Assembly (NCBI GenBank): GCA_030745285.1
Contig: JASLOV010000083.1
Location: 1-6,199, forward strand
Length of the DNA: 6,199 nt
Reading direction: 5' to 3'
Source: Dehalococcoidia bacterium
GTDB taxonomy: Bacteria > Chloroflexota > Dehalococcoidia > UBA2979
The position numbers were made by a program, and so were the translations under genes. Under the pieces are notes generated by a model. The model was not told where the DNA came from, searched no databases, and saw nothing but the letters and a program-made list of their open reading frames with translations. Shown in pieces: positions 1 to 5,991 of the stretch. Numbering within the stretch: position 1 is the first letter of the stretch; every line of letters starts with the position of its first letter.

Positions 1-1
1 G

Positions 2-1477
2 ACGATTCGCGAACGCATCGACGGACTGATCGACCCGGACAGCTTCCGCGAGCGGGGCCTCCTGGCCGGCATCGGCGAGTACGACGGGCGCGGGCAGCTG
101 ACGGGCTTCTACCCCAGCGGCTACGTGATGGGCCAGGGGGAGATTGACGGCCGCCGCGTGGTCGTCGGCGGCGGCGATTACACCGCTCGCCCGCCCAGCG
201 GCAGCTCCGGCGTGCGCACGGGCGGTGGCCGTGCCCGCGGCAAGGGCGGCGAGGACGAGCGCATGGCACTGGAGCTGAAGCTGCCGATGATCCGCCTGAT
301 CGACGGATTCGGCGCCGACATCCGGGCGACCGCGAGCATGGGTCGCACCTACATCCCGGAGCTGCCCGGCTGGCCGACCGCCTCGGCGCTGATGAGCGAG
401 GTGCCGGTCATCTCGGCGGCGCTCGGCGCCGTGGCCGGGTTGCCGGCGGCGCAGGTCGCGATCTGCCACTTCGCGATCATGATCAAGGAGACGTCGCAGG
501 TCTTCGCGGCCGGGCCTCCCGTGGTGGAACGCGGCGTCGGCCGTATGCCGACGAAGGAGGAGCTGGGCGGCCACCGTATCCACGCTCGCGAGAGCGGGCT
601 CGTCGACAACGAGGCCGAGGACGAGGCGGACGCCTTCCGCCAGATCCGGCAGTTCCTCTCGTACCTGCCGACCAGCGTCTACAAGCTGCCGCCGGTCGAG
701 CCCGTCGACGATGATGACCCGATCGACCGGCGGGAGCAGGCACTGCTCTCGCTGATCCCACGCGAGCGCAACCGCCCGTACGACGTGCGCGAGATGATCG
801 ACCTGATCGTGGACCGCGGCAGCGCCTTCGAGATGGGGCGCTACTACGGCGCCGGCCAGGTCACGATGTTCGCCCGCATCGGCGGCAGGCCGGCCGGCAT
901 CCTGGCCAACGACCCGATGCGCATGGGCGGCACGATGGACGCGGACGGCTCGCAGAAGCTGGAGAAGTTCGTCGACCTCTGCGACACGTTCCACCTGCCG
1001 GTGATCAACTTCGTCGACCAGCCCGGCTTCATGATCGGCGTGGCGGCGGAGTCGGCGGGGACGCTCAAGCAGGGCGCTCGCGCGCTCTGCGCCATCGATG
1101 CCGCAACGGTGCCGTGGGCGACGGTGATCGTGCGCAAGATGTACGGCGTCGCCGGCGGCGGCCACCAGCCGTTCAACCGCTTCGTCTTCCGCGTCGCCTG
1201 GCCGAGCGCGGAGTGGGGCTCGATCCCGATCGAGGGCGGCGTGACGGCCGCGTACCGTCGCGAGATCGAAGATGCGGACGACCCGGCGGCGAAGCGCGAG
1301 GAGATCGAGGCCCGCATGATCTCGCTGCGCTCGCCGTGGGCCGCAGCCGAAGCCTTCAACGCCGAAGAGATCATCGACCCCCGCGACACCCGCCCGGTGC
1401 TCGACGATTGGCTGGAGATGGCCTACGACCGACTCCCCGCAGACATCGGCCGCAAGACCCGTCCGATGCGGCCCTGA
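2..1477 (+). CDS. Acyl-CoA carboxylase carboxyltransferase (beta) subunit, 5'-truncated
   Basis: This is the beta subunit of a biotin-dependent acyl-CoA carboxylase (propionyl-/methylcrotonyl-CoA carboxylase superfamily). Such subunits move CO2 from carboxybiotin to an acyl-CoA in the cytoplasm. The frame is already open at base 2 and the first visible residues (TIRERIDGLIDPDSFRERG) match the family N-terminus, so only the first few dozen residues are missing; 491 residues are visible against a usual 510-540. The GTG/ATG pair at 125-130 is internal. Crotonase-like N and C halves are both present. Family landmarks include GRTYIPELPGW, FAAGPPVVERGVGR with KEELGG, the domain junction IPRERNRPYDVREMID, and FVDQPGFMIG near visible residue 340. 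The classic DSGGAR reads DGFGAD (302-319) and the classic RKAFGGAY reads RKMYGVAGGG (1133-1162), which marks a divergent subgroup whose acyl-CoA substrate I cannot name. The biotin carboxylase partner is not in view and could lie upstream. Family assignment is firm; substrate is unknown. Confidence 0.95.
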   Translation, partial: TIRERIDGLIDPDSFRERGLLAGIGEYDGRGQLTGFYPSGYVMGQGEIDGRRVVVGGGDYTARPPSGSSGVRTGGGRARGKGGEDERMALELKLPMIRLIDGFGADIRATASMGRTYIPELPGWPTASALMSEVPVISAALGAVAGLPAAQVAICHFAIMIKETSQVFAAGPPVVERGVGRMPTKEELGGHRIHARESGLVDNEAEDEADAFRQIRQFLSYLPTSVYKLPPVEPVDDDDPIDRREQALLSLIPRERNRPYDVREMIDLIVDRGSAFEMGRYYGAGQVTMFARIGGRPAGILANDPMRMGGTMDADGSQKLEKFVDLCDTFHLPVINFVDQPGFMIGVAAESAGTLKQGARALCAIDAATVPWATVIVRKMYGVAGGGHQPFNRFVFRVAWPSAEWGSIPIEGGVTAAYRREIEDADDPAAKREEIEARMISLRSPWAAAEAFNAEEIIDPRDTRPVLDDWLEMAYDRLPADIGRKTRPMRP

Positions 1478-1493
1478 CCGCAGGCGGTGGCCC

Positions 1494-1517
1494 GGCGAAC
1501 GAACCGCTCCGTTCGCC
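1494..1517 (+). other. Hairpin after carboxyltransferase gene (first of two)
   Basis: GGCGAACG (1494-1501) pairs perfectly with CGTTCGCC (1510-1517) across an 8-base loop, starting 17 bases after the carboxyltransferase stop codon. There is no T-run behind it. It may protect the 3' end of the mRNA or act together with the next hairpin as a termination signal. The pairing is seen directly; the role is inferred. Confidence 0.5.
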
Positions 1518-1526
1518 GTTCTGAAC

Positions 1527-1554
1527 ATCAGCAGGGCCGTCCAGCCCTGCTGAT
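1527..1554 (+). terminator. Strong hairpin, probable terminator lacking a U-tract
   Basis: ATCAGCAGGGC (1527-1537) and GCCCTGCTGAT (1544-1554) form a perfect 11-bp stem with a 6-base loop, midway between the carboxyltransferase stop and the start of the YceI-domain gene. It is the most stable inverted repeat in this gap and sits where a terminator is expected. No T-run follows (next bases CCGCGCGACG), so it is not a textbook intrinsic terminator. High-GC bacteria often use such U-less hairpins, and a processing or mRNA-stability role is equally possible. Confidence 0.5.
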
Positions 1555-1571
1555 CCGCGCGACGTTGGTCT

Positions 1572-1579
1572 GAGGGGGT
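1572..1579 (+). promoter_or_regulatory. Ribosome binding site of the YceI-domain gene
   Basis: The purine-rich stretch GAGGGGGT ends two bases before the ATG at 1582, with its GAGG core 6 bases from the start. It supports 1582 as the start codon, after which the hydrophobic N-terminus begins at once. Confidence 0.55.
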
Positions 1580-1581
1580 CC

Positions 1582-2763
1582 ATGCGAGCAGGCATCATCG
1601 CGGGAAGCGTGGCAGCGGTTGCCGCGGTGGCGCTGTCGCTGCCGCTGCACGCGCCGAGCGACACGCTCTTCAACAGCGCCTCGGTCGCCGCCGGCGCCCT
1701 CGTGGTGGGGGTGCTGGCCGCCGTGCTCCGCGGCGCCATCCCCCCCGGCCCGACCCGGCACCGGAAACTTGCGATCGCCTGGCTCGGCCTCTTCGTCGCG
1801 GTCGCGCTGGTGATCGTCGCCGGCGAGACACAGCTCGAGCGCATGGTGGAGTTCGGCCTCCCGCTCGCCGCGCTGGTCTTCGCGATCGTCGGCCTGCTTA
1901 CCCCGGTGATCGAACGCGCGCCCCTGCGCGGCCGCTGGCCGGCACCGGCCGCGCTGGTGGTCGCGGGCGCGCTCAGCGTCGCGCTGGCCGGCCAGGGCGA
2001 CGGGCAGAGCGGCACGCTCTCGCTGCCGGCGCCCCCACAGGCGAGCGCGCAACTTCGTACCGCCACACCGACCCCCGGTACGCCGACGCCTGCGCCGACC
2101 GCGTCGCCGCCGGCAACCTCGACGCCCACGCCGACCTCGACGTCTGCGACATCGCCCTCACCCTCGCCGTCTCCCAGCCCGACGCCGAGCCCGACCGCCG
2201 CGCCGGTCACGCTCGCCGTGGCCAGCGCCGAGGACGTGTCGGGCGTCACCTTCGTCGTCGGGGAGGGGTCGGAGGCGACGTTCACCGTCAACGAGAAGCT
2301 CTCGCGGCTGCCGCTGCCGAACGATGCGGTGATCCGCACCGAGGCGCTCAGCGGGTCGATTCACCTCGACGGACGGCCCTCGGCGATCGAGCTCGACCTG
2401 CAGCAACTCTCAAGCGATCAGTCGCGCCGCGATCGGTACATTCGTGACCGCATGTTCGCCCGCGAGCCGATCGCCACGCTGACGTTCGATCAGTTGCCGG
2501 CGCTGCCGGAGCGCTACAGCACGGGCGACGTCTTCGAGGGCGAACTGACCGGACGCCTGCTGATCCTCGGCGTCGAGCACCCGCTCACGTTCATCGTGGA
2601 GGCGCGGCTCGATGCGGACGCGCTCTTCGTGCTCGGGCGCACGACGTTCACGTGGGACGAGATCGGAGTGCCTCGCCCCAGCGTCCCCAGCGTGCAGGTA
2701 CAGGACGAGGTCCGCGTCGAGGTGCTGATCGCGGCCCGCCCGACGCTGGGCGGGGCCAACTGA
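1582..2763 (+). CDS. Polytopic membrane protein with exported YceI-like domain
   Basis: A 393-residue protein in three parts. Residues 1-137 hold about five hydrophobic helices (near 2-20, 32-49, 62-80, 90-108, 121-137). Basic segments lie between helices 2 and 3 (RGAIPPGPTRHRK) and between 4 and 5 (ERAPLRGR), so the positive-inside rule puts the N-terminus in the cytoplasm and the C-terminus outside. Residues about 160-207 are a low-complexity linker of TP and SP repeats. Residues about 218-388 resemble the YceI family, a lipocalin-like beta-barrel that binds isoprenoid or other lipids in characterised members. Matching stretches include LPLPNDAVIRTEALSGSI, TLTFDQLPALP, FEGELTGRLLILGVEHPLTF and RTTFTWDEIGVP. 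Most YceI proteins have only a signal peptide, so the multi-span N-terminus is less usual. The inferred role is a surface lipid or quinone-binding domain on a membrane anchor; the ligand is unknown. A 104-base gap with two hairpins separates it from the preceding gene. Confidence 0.85.
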   Translation: MRAGIIAGSVAAVAAVALSLPLHAPSDTLFNSASVAAGALVVGVLAAVLRGAIPPGPTRHRKLAIAWLGLFVAVALVIVAGETQLERMVEFGLPLAALVFAIVGLLTPVIERAPLRGRWPAPAALVVAGALSVALAGQGDGQSGTLSLPAPPQASAQLRTATPTPGTPTPAPTASPPATSTPTPTSTSATSPSPSPSPSPTPSPTAAPVTLAVASAEDVSGVTFVVGEGSEATFTVNEKLSRLPLPNDAVIRTEALSGSIHLDGRPSAIELDLQQLSSDQSRRDRYIRDRMFAREPIATLTFDQLPALPERYSTGDVFEGELTGRLLILGVEHPLTFIVEARLDADALFVLGRTTFTWDEIGVPRPSVPSVQVQDEVRVEVLIAARPTLGGAN

Positions 2764-2784
2764 CGCTCAGACGCCCTCGACCAG

Positions 2785-2804
2785 CCAGCGCTCGTGATCG
2801 CTGG
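2785..2804 (+). other. Short hairpin after the YceI-domain gene
   Basis: CCAGCG (2785-2790) pairs with CGCTGG (2799-2804) around an 8-base loop, 21 bases past the stop codon of the YceI-domain gene. No T-run follows. This is a weak candidate for transcript termination or mRNA 3'-end stabilisation, and a 6-bp stem can occur by chance in DNA this rich in G+C. Confidence 0.25.
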
Positions 2805-2834
2805 TAGGCTGCGCCCGCGGCGGCAGTTCTCGCG

Positions 2835-2840
2835 AAGGGG
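2835..2840 (+). promoter_or_regulatory. Ribosome binding site of the DUF2164 gene
   Basis: AAGGGG ends 7 bases before the ATG at 2848. It decides that start over the in-frame GTG at 2794, whose extra residues look nothing like the family. Protein similarity begins right after the ATG (MGPTHIRLTEERRERVL). Confidence 0.5.
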
Positions 2841-2847
2841 TCGAGCG

Positions 2848-3109
2848 ATGGGTCCGACGCACATCAGACTCACGGAGGAGCGGCGGGAGCGTGTGCTGCG
2901 GGCCGCGCGCGAGTTCTTCAGCGGCACCCTGGACGAAGAGCTGAGCGACTTCCGCAACGAGCTGCTGCTCGACTTCTACATCAAGGAACTGGGCGCCGGT
3001 ATACAACCAGGCCATCCAGGACGCGCGCGCATCGATGCAGACGAAGCTCGAGGACCTCGAGGGCGAATTCTGGGAGCCGGAGTCGGAGGAGGCGTCGCCC
3101 TCGGACTGA
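2848..3109 (+). pseudogene. DUF2164 family small protein, frameshifted near 2992-2996
   Basis: A gene for a small protein of the DUF2164 family (usually about 80-90 residues, function unknown) whose two halves lie in different frames. The first frame from ATG 2848 gives 49 residues containing IRLTEERRERVL, FFSGTLDEELSDFRNELLLDF and IKELG, the family's acidic helical N-half. The expected continuation PVYNQAIQDARASMQTKLEDLE is found in the next frame from 2996, ending at the TGA at 3107-3109. Joining the frames by skipping one base at about 2995 gives 86 residues reading ELG-PVYNQAI; a two-base loss giving ELG-A-PVYNQAI fits equally well. Without a shift the first frame runs on as Arg-rich sequence to 3915, well into the esterase gene, which is not a credible protein. 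Explanations are a recent mutation, a sequencing or assembly error in the GGGCGCCGG run, or less likely programmed frameshifting, since no slippery heptamer or RF2-like stop context is visible. Confidence 0.8.
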
Positions 3110-3130
3110 GCGAGTGTATTCTCCGCGCGA

Positions 3131-3149
3131 GTCGCGGCCCTGCCGCGAC
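3131..3149 (+). other. Strong GC hairpin in the leader of the esterase gene
   Basis: GTCGCGGC (3131-3138) pairs perfectly with GCCGCGAC (3142-3149) around the 3-base loop CCT. It begins 22 bases past the DUF2164 stop and ends 33 bases before the esterase ATG. No T-run follows. It could end or attenuate transcription coming from the small gene, or mark the esterase leader. The stem is seen directly; its function is inferred. Confidence 0.45.
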
Positions 3150-3181
3150 CGGCGACAACGTGACCGAGGGCGGAGCAGACG

Positions 3182-4711
3182 ATGACCACCACCACCGAAC
3201 CGATCGTCGAGACCACGGGCGGAGCACTCCGTGGCACCTCGGAAGGCGACATCCTCGTCTTCCGTGGCATCCCCTACGGAGCCTCGACCGGCGGCGAGGG
3301 ACGCTTCCGGCCCCCTCGGCCCGCCGAGCCGTGGAGCGGGGTGCGCGACGCGACCGAGTTCGGGCCGATGTGCCCGCAGTCCGGCCCGCTGGTCGGCGGC
3401 GGCCAGAGCGAGATCATGGGCGACTCGCCCAACCTGCCGTTGAACGAGGATTGCCTGGTGCTGAACGTCTGGACGCCGGCGCTGGAAGACGGTGTGAAGC
3501 GTCCGGTGATGGTCTGGCTGCACGGGCGCGGGTTCGCCGGCGGCGCCGGCTCGGAGCAGCTCTACAACGGCGCGAACCTGGCGTGGCGCGGCGACGCCGT
3601 GGTGATCACCATCAACCACCGCCTGAACGTCTTCGGCTACCTGCACCTCGCGGACCTCGGCGGGCCGGAGTTCGCCGGCTCCGGCGTCGCGGGCATGCTC
3701 GACGCGGTGCTGGCGCTGGAGTGGGTGCGCGACAACATCGCACGCTTCGGCGGGGACGCCGGCAACGTCACGATCTTCGGCGAGTCCGGCGGCGGCAGGA
3801 AGGTCTGCACGTTGCTGGCGCTGCCGTCCGCCGAGGGGCTGTTCCATCGCGCGATCGTGCAGAGCAGCGTGACGGTGCACGCCGTGGAGGCGGACGCCGC
3901 GACGGAGGAGGCTGAGCGCCTGCTCGCGCACCTCGGCATCAAGCCGGGCGAGCTGCGGAAGCTGCAGCAGCTGCCCGCGGACGAACTGACGGCGGCCGTG
4001 ACGGCCCTGCCGGCCGACGGCTCGGGCGGGAACTTCCGCTACGCACCGGTCGTTGATGGCGACTACTTCCCGGTGCACCCCTTCGACCCCGTGCCCGCGC
4101 CGACAGCGGTGAACGTGCCGCTGCTGCTGGGCACGAACAAGGACGAGAACGCGCTGTTCCTGGCGGGCGACCCGCGACGGCGGCGGCTGGAGGAGCACGA
4201 GCTGCTGGAGCGGCTGGACCCGCTGCTGGGCGATCGGCGCGACGAGATCCTCGGCACCTACCGCCAGCATCGACCGGACGACACGCCGTGGGACCTGCTG
4301 GTCGGCATCACGAGCGAGGCCCGGCGGCTGGTGGCGACGACGGTGGCTGAGCGGCAGTCGGCGGCCGGCGGCGCGCCGGTGTTTATGTATCTCTTCAACT
4401 GGGAGAGCGACTTTCGGGGCGGGCTGCTGAAGGCCGCTCACGCGATGGAGATCCCGTTCGTCTTCGACAACCTCGACCGCATGGAGATGACGGGCGACCG
4501 CCCGGACCAGCACGAGCTGGCGGCGACGATGAGCGAGACGTGGCTGGCCTTCGCGCGCAACGGCGACCCGAACGGCGAGGGCCTGCCAGACTGGCCGGCC
4601 TACGACGCCGCCTCGCGCACGACGATGCTGTTCGACACGCCGAGCGGGGCCGTCGACGACCCGCGCAGCGAGGAGCGGACGATCTGGGGCGACTTCAATC
4701 TCTACCGGTAG
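3182..4711 (+). CDS. Type-B carboxylesterase (alpha/beta hydrolase)
   Basis: A complete 509-residue carboxylesterase of the cholinesterase/para-nitrobenzyl esterase family, which hydrolyses carboxylic esters. The length is normal for bacterial members (about 490-550), and the lack of a signal peptide suggests a cytoplasmic enzyme. The N-terminus shows the family opening (TTGGALRGT, FRGIPYG, RFRPP). The second signature EDCLVLNVWTP is at residues 89-99, the oxyanion loop HGRGFAGG at 114-121 and the nucleophile motif FGGDAGNVTIFGESGGG at 189-205 with Ser202. The acid is probably Glu322 (GTNKDENALF) and the base His420 (KAAHAMEIPFVFDN), so the triad is complete. Oddities: the oxyanion loop is HGRG rather than the usual HGGG, and the elbow is GESGG rather than GESAGG; both are tolerable changes. 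ATG 3182 is preceded by a modest purine stretch (GGGCGGAG) and the homology starts immediately. The natural ester cannot be told from sequence. It converges on the dehydrogenase gene with a 57-base gap that shows no clear terminator. Confidence 0.95.
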   Translation: MTTTTEPIVETTGGALRGTSEGDILVFRGIPYGASTGGEGRFRPPRPAEPWSGVRDATEFGPMCPQSGPLVGGGQSEIMGDSPNLPLNEDCLVLNVWTPALEDGVKRPVMVWLHGRGFAGGAGSEQLYNGANLAWRGDAVVITINHRLNVFGYLHLADLGGPEFAGSGVAGMLDAVLALEWVRDNIARFGGDAGNVTIFGESGGGRKVCTLLALPSAEGLFHRAIVQSSVTVHAVEADAATEEAERLLAHLGIKPGELRKLQQLPADELTAAVTALPADGSGGNFRYAPVVDGDYFPVHPFDPVPAPTAVNVPLLLGTNKDENALFLAGDPRRRRLEEHELLERLDPLLGDRRDEILGTYRQHRPDDTPWDLLVGITSEARRLVATTVAERQSAAGGAPVFMYLFNWESDFRGGLLKAAHAMEIPFVFDNLDRMEMTGDRPDQHELAATMSETWLAFARNGDPNGEGLPDWPAYDAASRTTMLFDTPSGAVDDPRSEERTIWGDFNLYR

Positions 4712-4768
4712 GTGACCTCTCTAGGCAGGTTCGGCATCCGGCCATCCGTGGGACCGATCTGGAGTTCG

Positions 4769-5842
4769 CTAGAAGCGGAACTTGACGCCGAGTTCCTTCG
4801 TGACCTGTTCGAACCAGTCGATCACCTCGGGGTGGTATGGGATGCCGCGCTCGCTGCGGACGATCTCCTCCTCGTGCTCGGGCAGGCCGGCGTACCAGAC
4901 ACGCTCCTCGTCGGGCGCGGGCTTTGAGTCGCGCAACGTGCGCAGGTAGGTGTCCATGTCGTCCTTGAACACCTCGAGGTCGGCGAAGGCGTCGATCTTA
5001 TAGGCGATGAAATGGTGGGCCTGGCCGGCGCGCCGGTCCGGGCCCGCTCCCTGCCCGGCCAGCACCGTGGTGAGGATCTCGATCATCACGCCGAGGCCAT
5101 AGCCCTTGTGCGAGCCGATTTCGCGCGTGCCTCCCAGCGGCAGCATCACGTAGTCCTCGGGAATCTCGCGCTCGTCCATGATCGGCGTGCCGTCGGCCTC
5201 GGCGACCCAGCCGGGCAGGGTGCCCCGGCCGAGGCGCTGGGCGAGGCGGATCTTGTTGCCAGCGACGGAGCTCATCGAGGCGTCGAAGATGAAGGGCGGC
5301 TCCTTGCGTGCCGGGGCGGCGAAGGCGAGCGGGTTGAGGCCGATCAGGCGTTCCGACCCGTGCGTCGGCGCGACCGACACGCCGCCGGCGGTCTGGGCGA
5401 CGCCGATCATGTCGCGCTCCAGCGCCATCGCGGCGTGGTAAGCGGCCGCGCCGAAATGGCCGCCGCCGGCGACGCTGACGGCGCCGATGCCGTAGGCCTC
5501 CGCCCGGTCCATGGCGATGCTCATCGCCTCCGGGCCGATCACTCCGCCGTGCGCGCCGTCGCTGTCGATCGTGCAGACGGCCGCTGCTTCGCGCGTGATC
5601 TTCCACTGCGGGTTGGGGTTGATGCGGCCCGCTTTGAAGCCCTCCACGTAGACGCGCAGCATATTGCTCGCACCGTGCGACTCGATACCGCGGAGGTCGG
5701 CGTAGAGCAGCACGTCCGTCGATTGGCGGGCGTGGTCGTCGGGCATGCCGAGCGCGCGGAAGATGTCTTCCACGGTAGCGCGGACGTCGTCCGGCGAGAC
5801 GCGCATCTCCAGGTCGGACGGAACGTGGAAGTGTTCGAGCAT
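4769..5842 (-). CDS. Ldh2/MDH2-family NAD(P)-dependent oxidoreductase
   Basis: A 357-residue enzyme of the malate/L-lactate dehydrogenase 2 family, which is unrelated to classical Rossmann LDH/MDH. Members interconvert 2-hydroxy and 2-oxo acids (malate, sulfolactate, ureidoglycolate, diketogulonate) or reduce cyclic imines such as piperideine-2-carboxylate, using NAD(P)H in the cytoplasm. Visible landmarks are DLRGIESHGASNM with the conserved catalytic His56, GGGHFGAAAYHAAMA (126-140), THGSERLIGLNPLAFAAP (160-177), GRGTLPGWVAEADGTP (205-220) and SHKGYGLGVMIEIL (244-257). Length is typical (330-365). The loop usually written GTNP reads GLNP here, and a long acidic stretch (PEHEEEIVRSE) precedes the C-terminus. 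The start is set at 5842 by a perfect AGGAGG five bases upstream; the 29 extra codons back to 5929 are Arg/Ala-rich and unlike the family. The family is certain; the substrate is not, and neighbours do not settle it. Confidence 0.93.
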   Translation of the reverse strand: MLEHFHVPSDLEMRVSPDDVRATVEDIFRALGMPDDHARQSTDVLLYADLRGIESHGASNMLRVYVEGFKAGRINPNPQWKITREAAAVCTIDSDGAHGGVIGPEAMSIAMDRAEAYGIGAVSVAGGGHFGAAAYHAAMALERDMIGVAQTAGGVSVAPTHGSERLIGLNPLAFAAPARKEPPFIFDASMSSVAGNKIRLAQRLGRGTLPGWVAEADGTPIMDEREIPEDYVMLPLGGTREIGSHKGYGLGVMIEILTTVLAGQGAGPDRRAGQAHHFIAYKIDAFADLEVFKDDMDTYLRTLRDSKPAPDEERVWYAGLPEHEEEIVRSERGIPYHPEVIDWFEQVTKELGVKFRF

Positions 5843-5847
5843 CAGAG

Positions 5848-5853
5848 CCTCCT
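5848..5853 (-). promoter_or_regulatory. Consensus AGGAGG ribosome binding site of the Ldh2-family gene
   Basis: On the minus strand AGGAGG is followed by CTCTG and then ATG at 5842. This perfect Shine-Dalgarno sequence at 5-base spacing fixes the start codon and predicts efficient translation. It is the best ribosome binding site in the window. Confidence 0.85.
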
Positions 5854-5907
5854 GGCTGGTTGGCCGGCGGGCCACTCGAGCGCCGGGCGGGGACTGCAGG
5901 GTCGGCG

Positions 5908-5949
5908 CCGAGGCGCATCTTACCCGCACATCACGCCCGTGCGCCTCGG
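5908..5949 (-). repeat. 10-bp perfect inverted repeat upstream of the Ldh2-family gene
   Basis: CCGAGGCGCA (5908-5917) and TGCGCCTCGG (5940-5949) are exact reverse complements separated by 22 bases. They lie in the 149-base gap between the upstream minus-strand gene and the Ldh2-family gene, 66-107 bases before the start codon. The arms may be paired half-sites for a transcription factor, the stem of a leader RNA, or a terminator for the upstream gene. No T-run follows on either strand. The repeat is observed; the role is open. Confidence 0.5.
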
Positions 5950-5991
5950 GAACGCAGACGGCGGGCGTGGCGAGGGTTTCGGGTTCGGCCG

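Noticed and set aside
2058..2205. DNA tandem repeat over the TP/SP-coding region
   Set aside because: The period is irregular and the codons vary. It is low-complexity coding sequence for a linker, not a DNA repeat element.
1371..2339. A 322-codon minus-strand ORF with Gly/Val repeats
   Set aside because: It is the antisense shadow of the carboxyltransferase end and the YceI-domain gene. Its GVGVGVG pattern is just the reverse reading of the TP/SP linker.
2986..3000. Programmed ribosomal frameshift in the DUF2164 gene
   Set aside because: There is no slippery heptamer, no stop codon at the shift point and no Shine-Dalgarno-like stimulator close upstream. A mutation or sequence error explains it more simply.
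2794..3915. A 373-codon plus-strand ORF starting before the DUF2164 gene
   Set aside because: Only about 50 residues from 2848 are real. After about 2995 it becomes Arg-rich out-of-frame sequence and overlaps over 700 bases of the esterase gene.
2981..4513. A 510-codon minus-strand ORF covering the esterase
   Set aside because: It is antisense to a complete esterase with intact motifs. Its product is rich in Arg, Val, Gln and His without domain features, as expected from reading high-GC coding DNA backwards.
4712..4768. A bidirectional terminator between the convergent esterase and Ldh2-family genes
   Set aside because: No uninterrupted stem of useful length and no T or A run was found; the best pairing (TTCGCT with AGCGGAA) needs a bulge and overlaps the stop codon.
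5917..5945. TAAGAT (5917-5922, minus strand) as a -10 box for the Ldh2-family gene
   Set aside because: It matches TATAAT at four of six positions, but at 16-18 base spacing there is no acceptable -35 element, and it overlaps the inverted repeat. Too weak to annotate.
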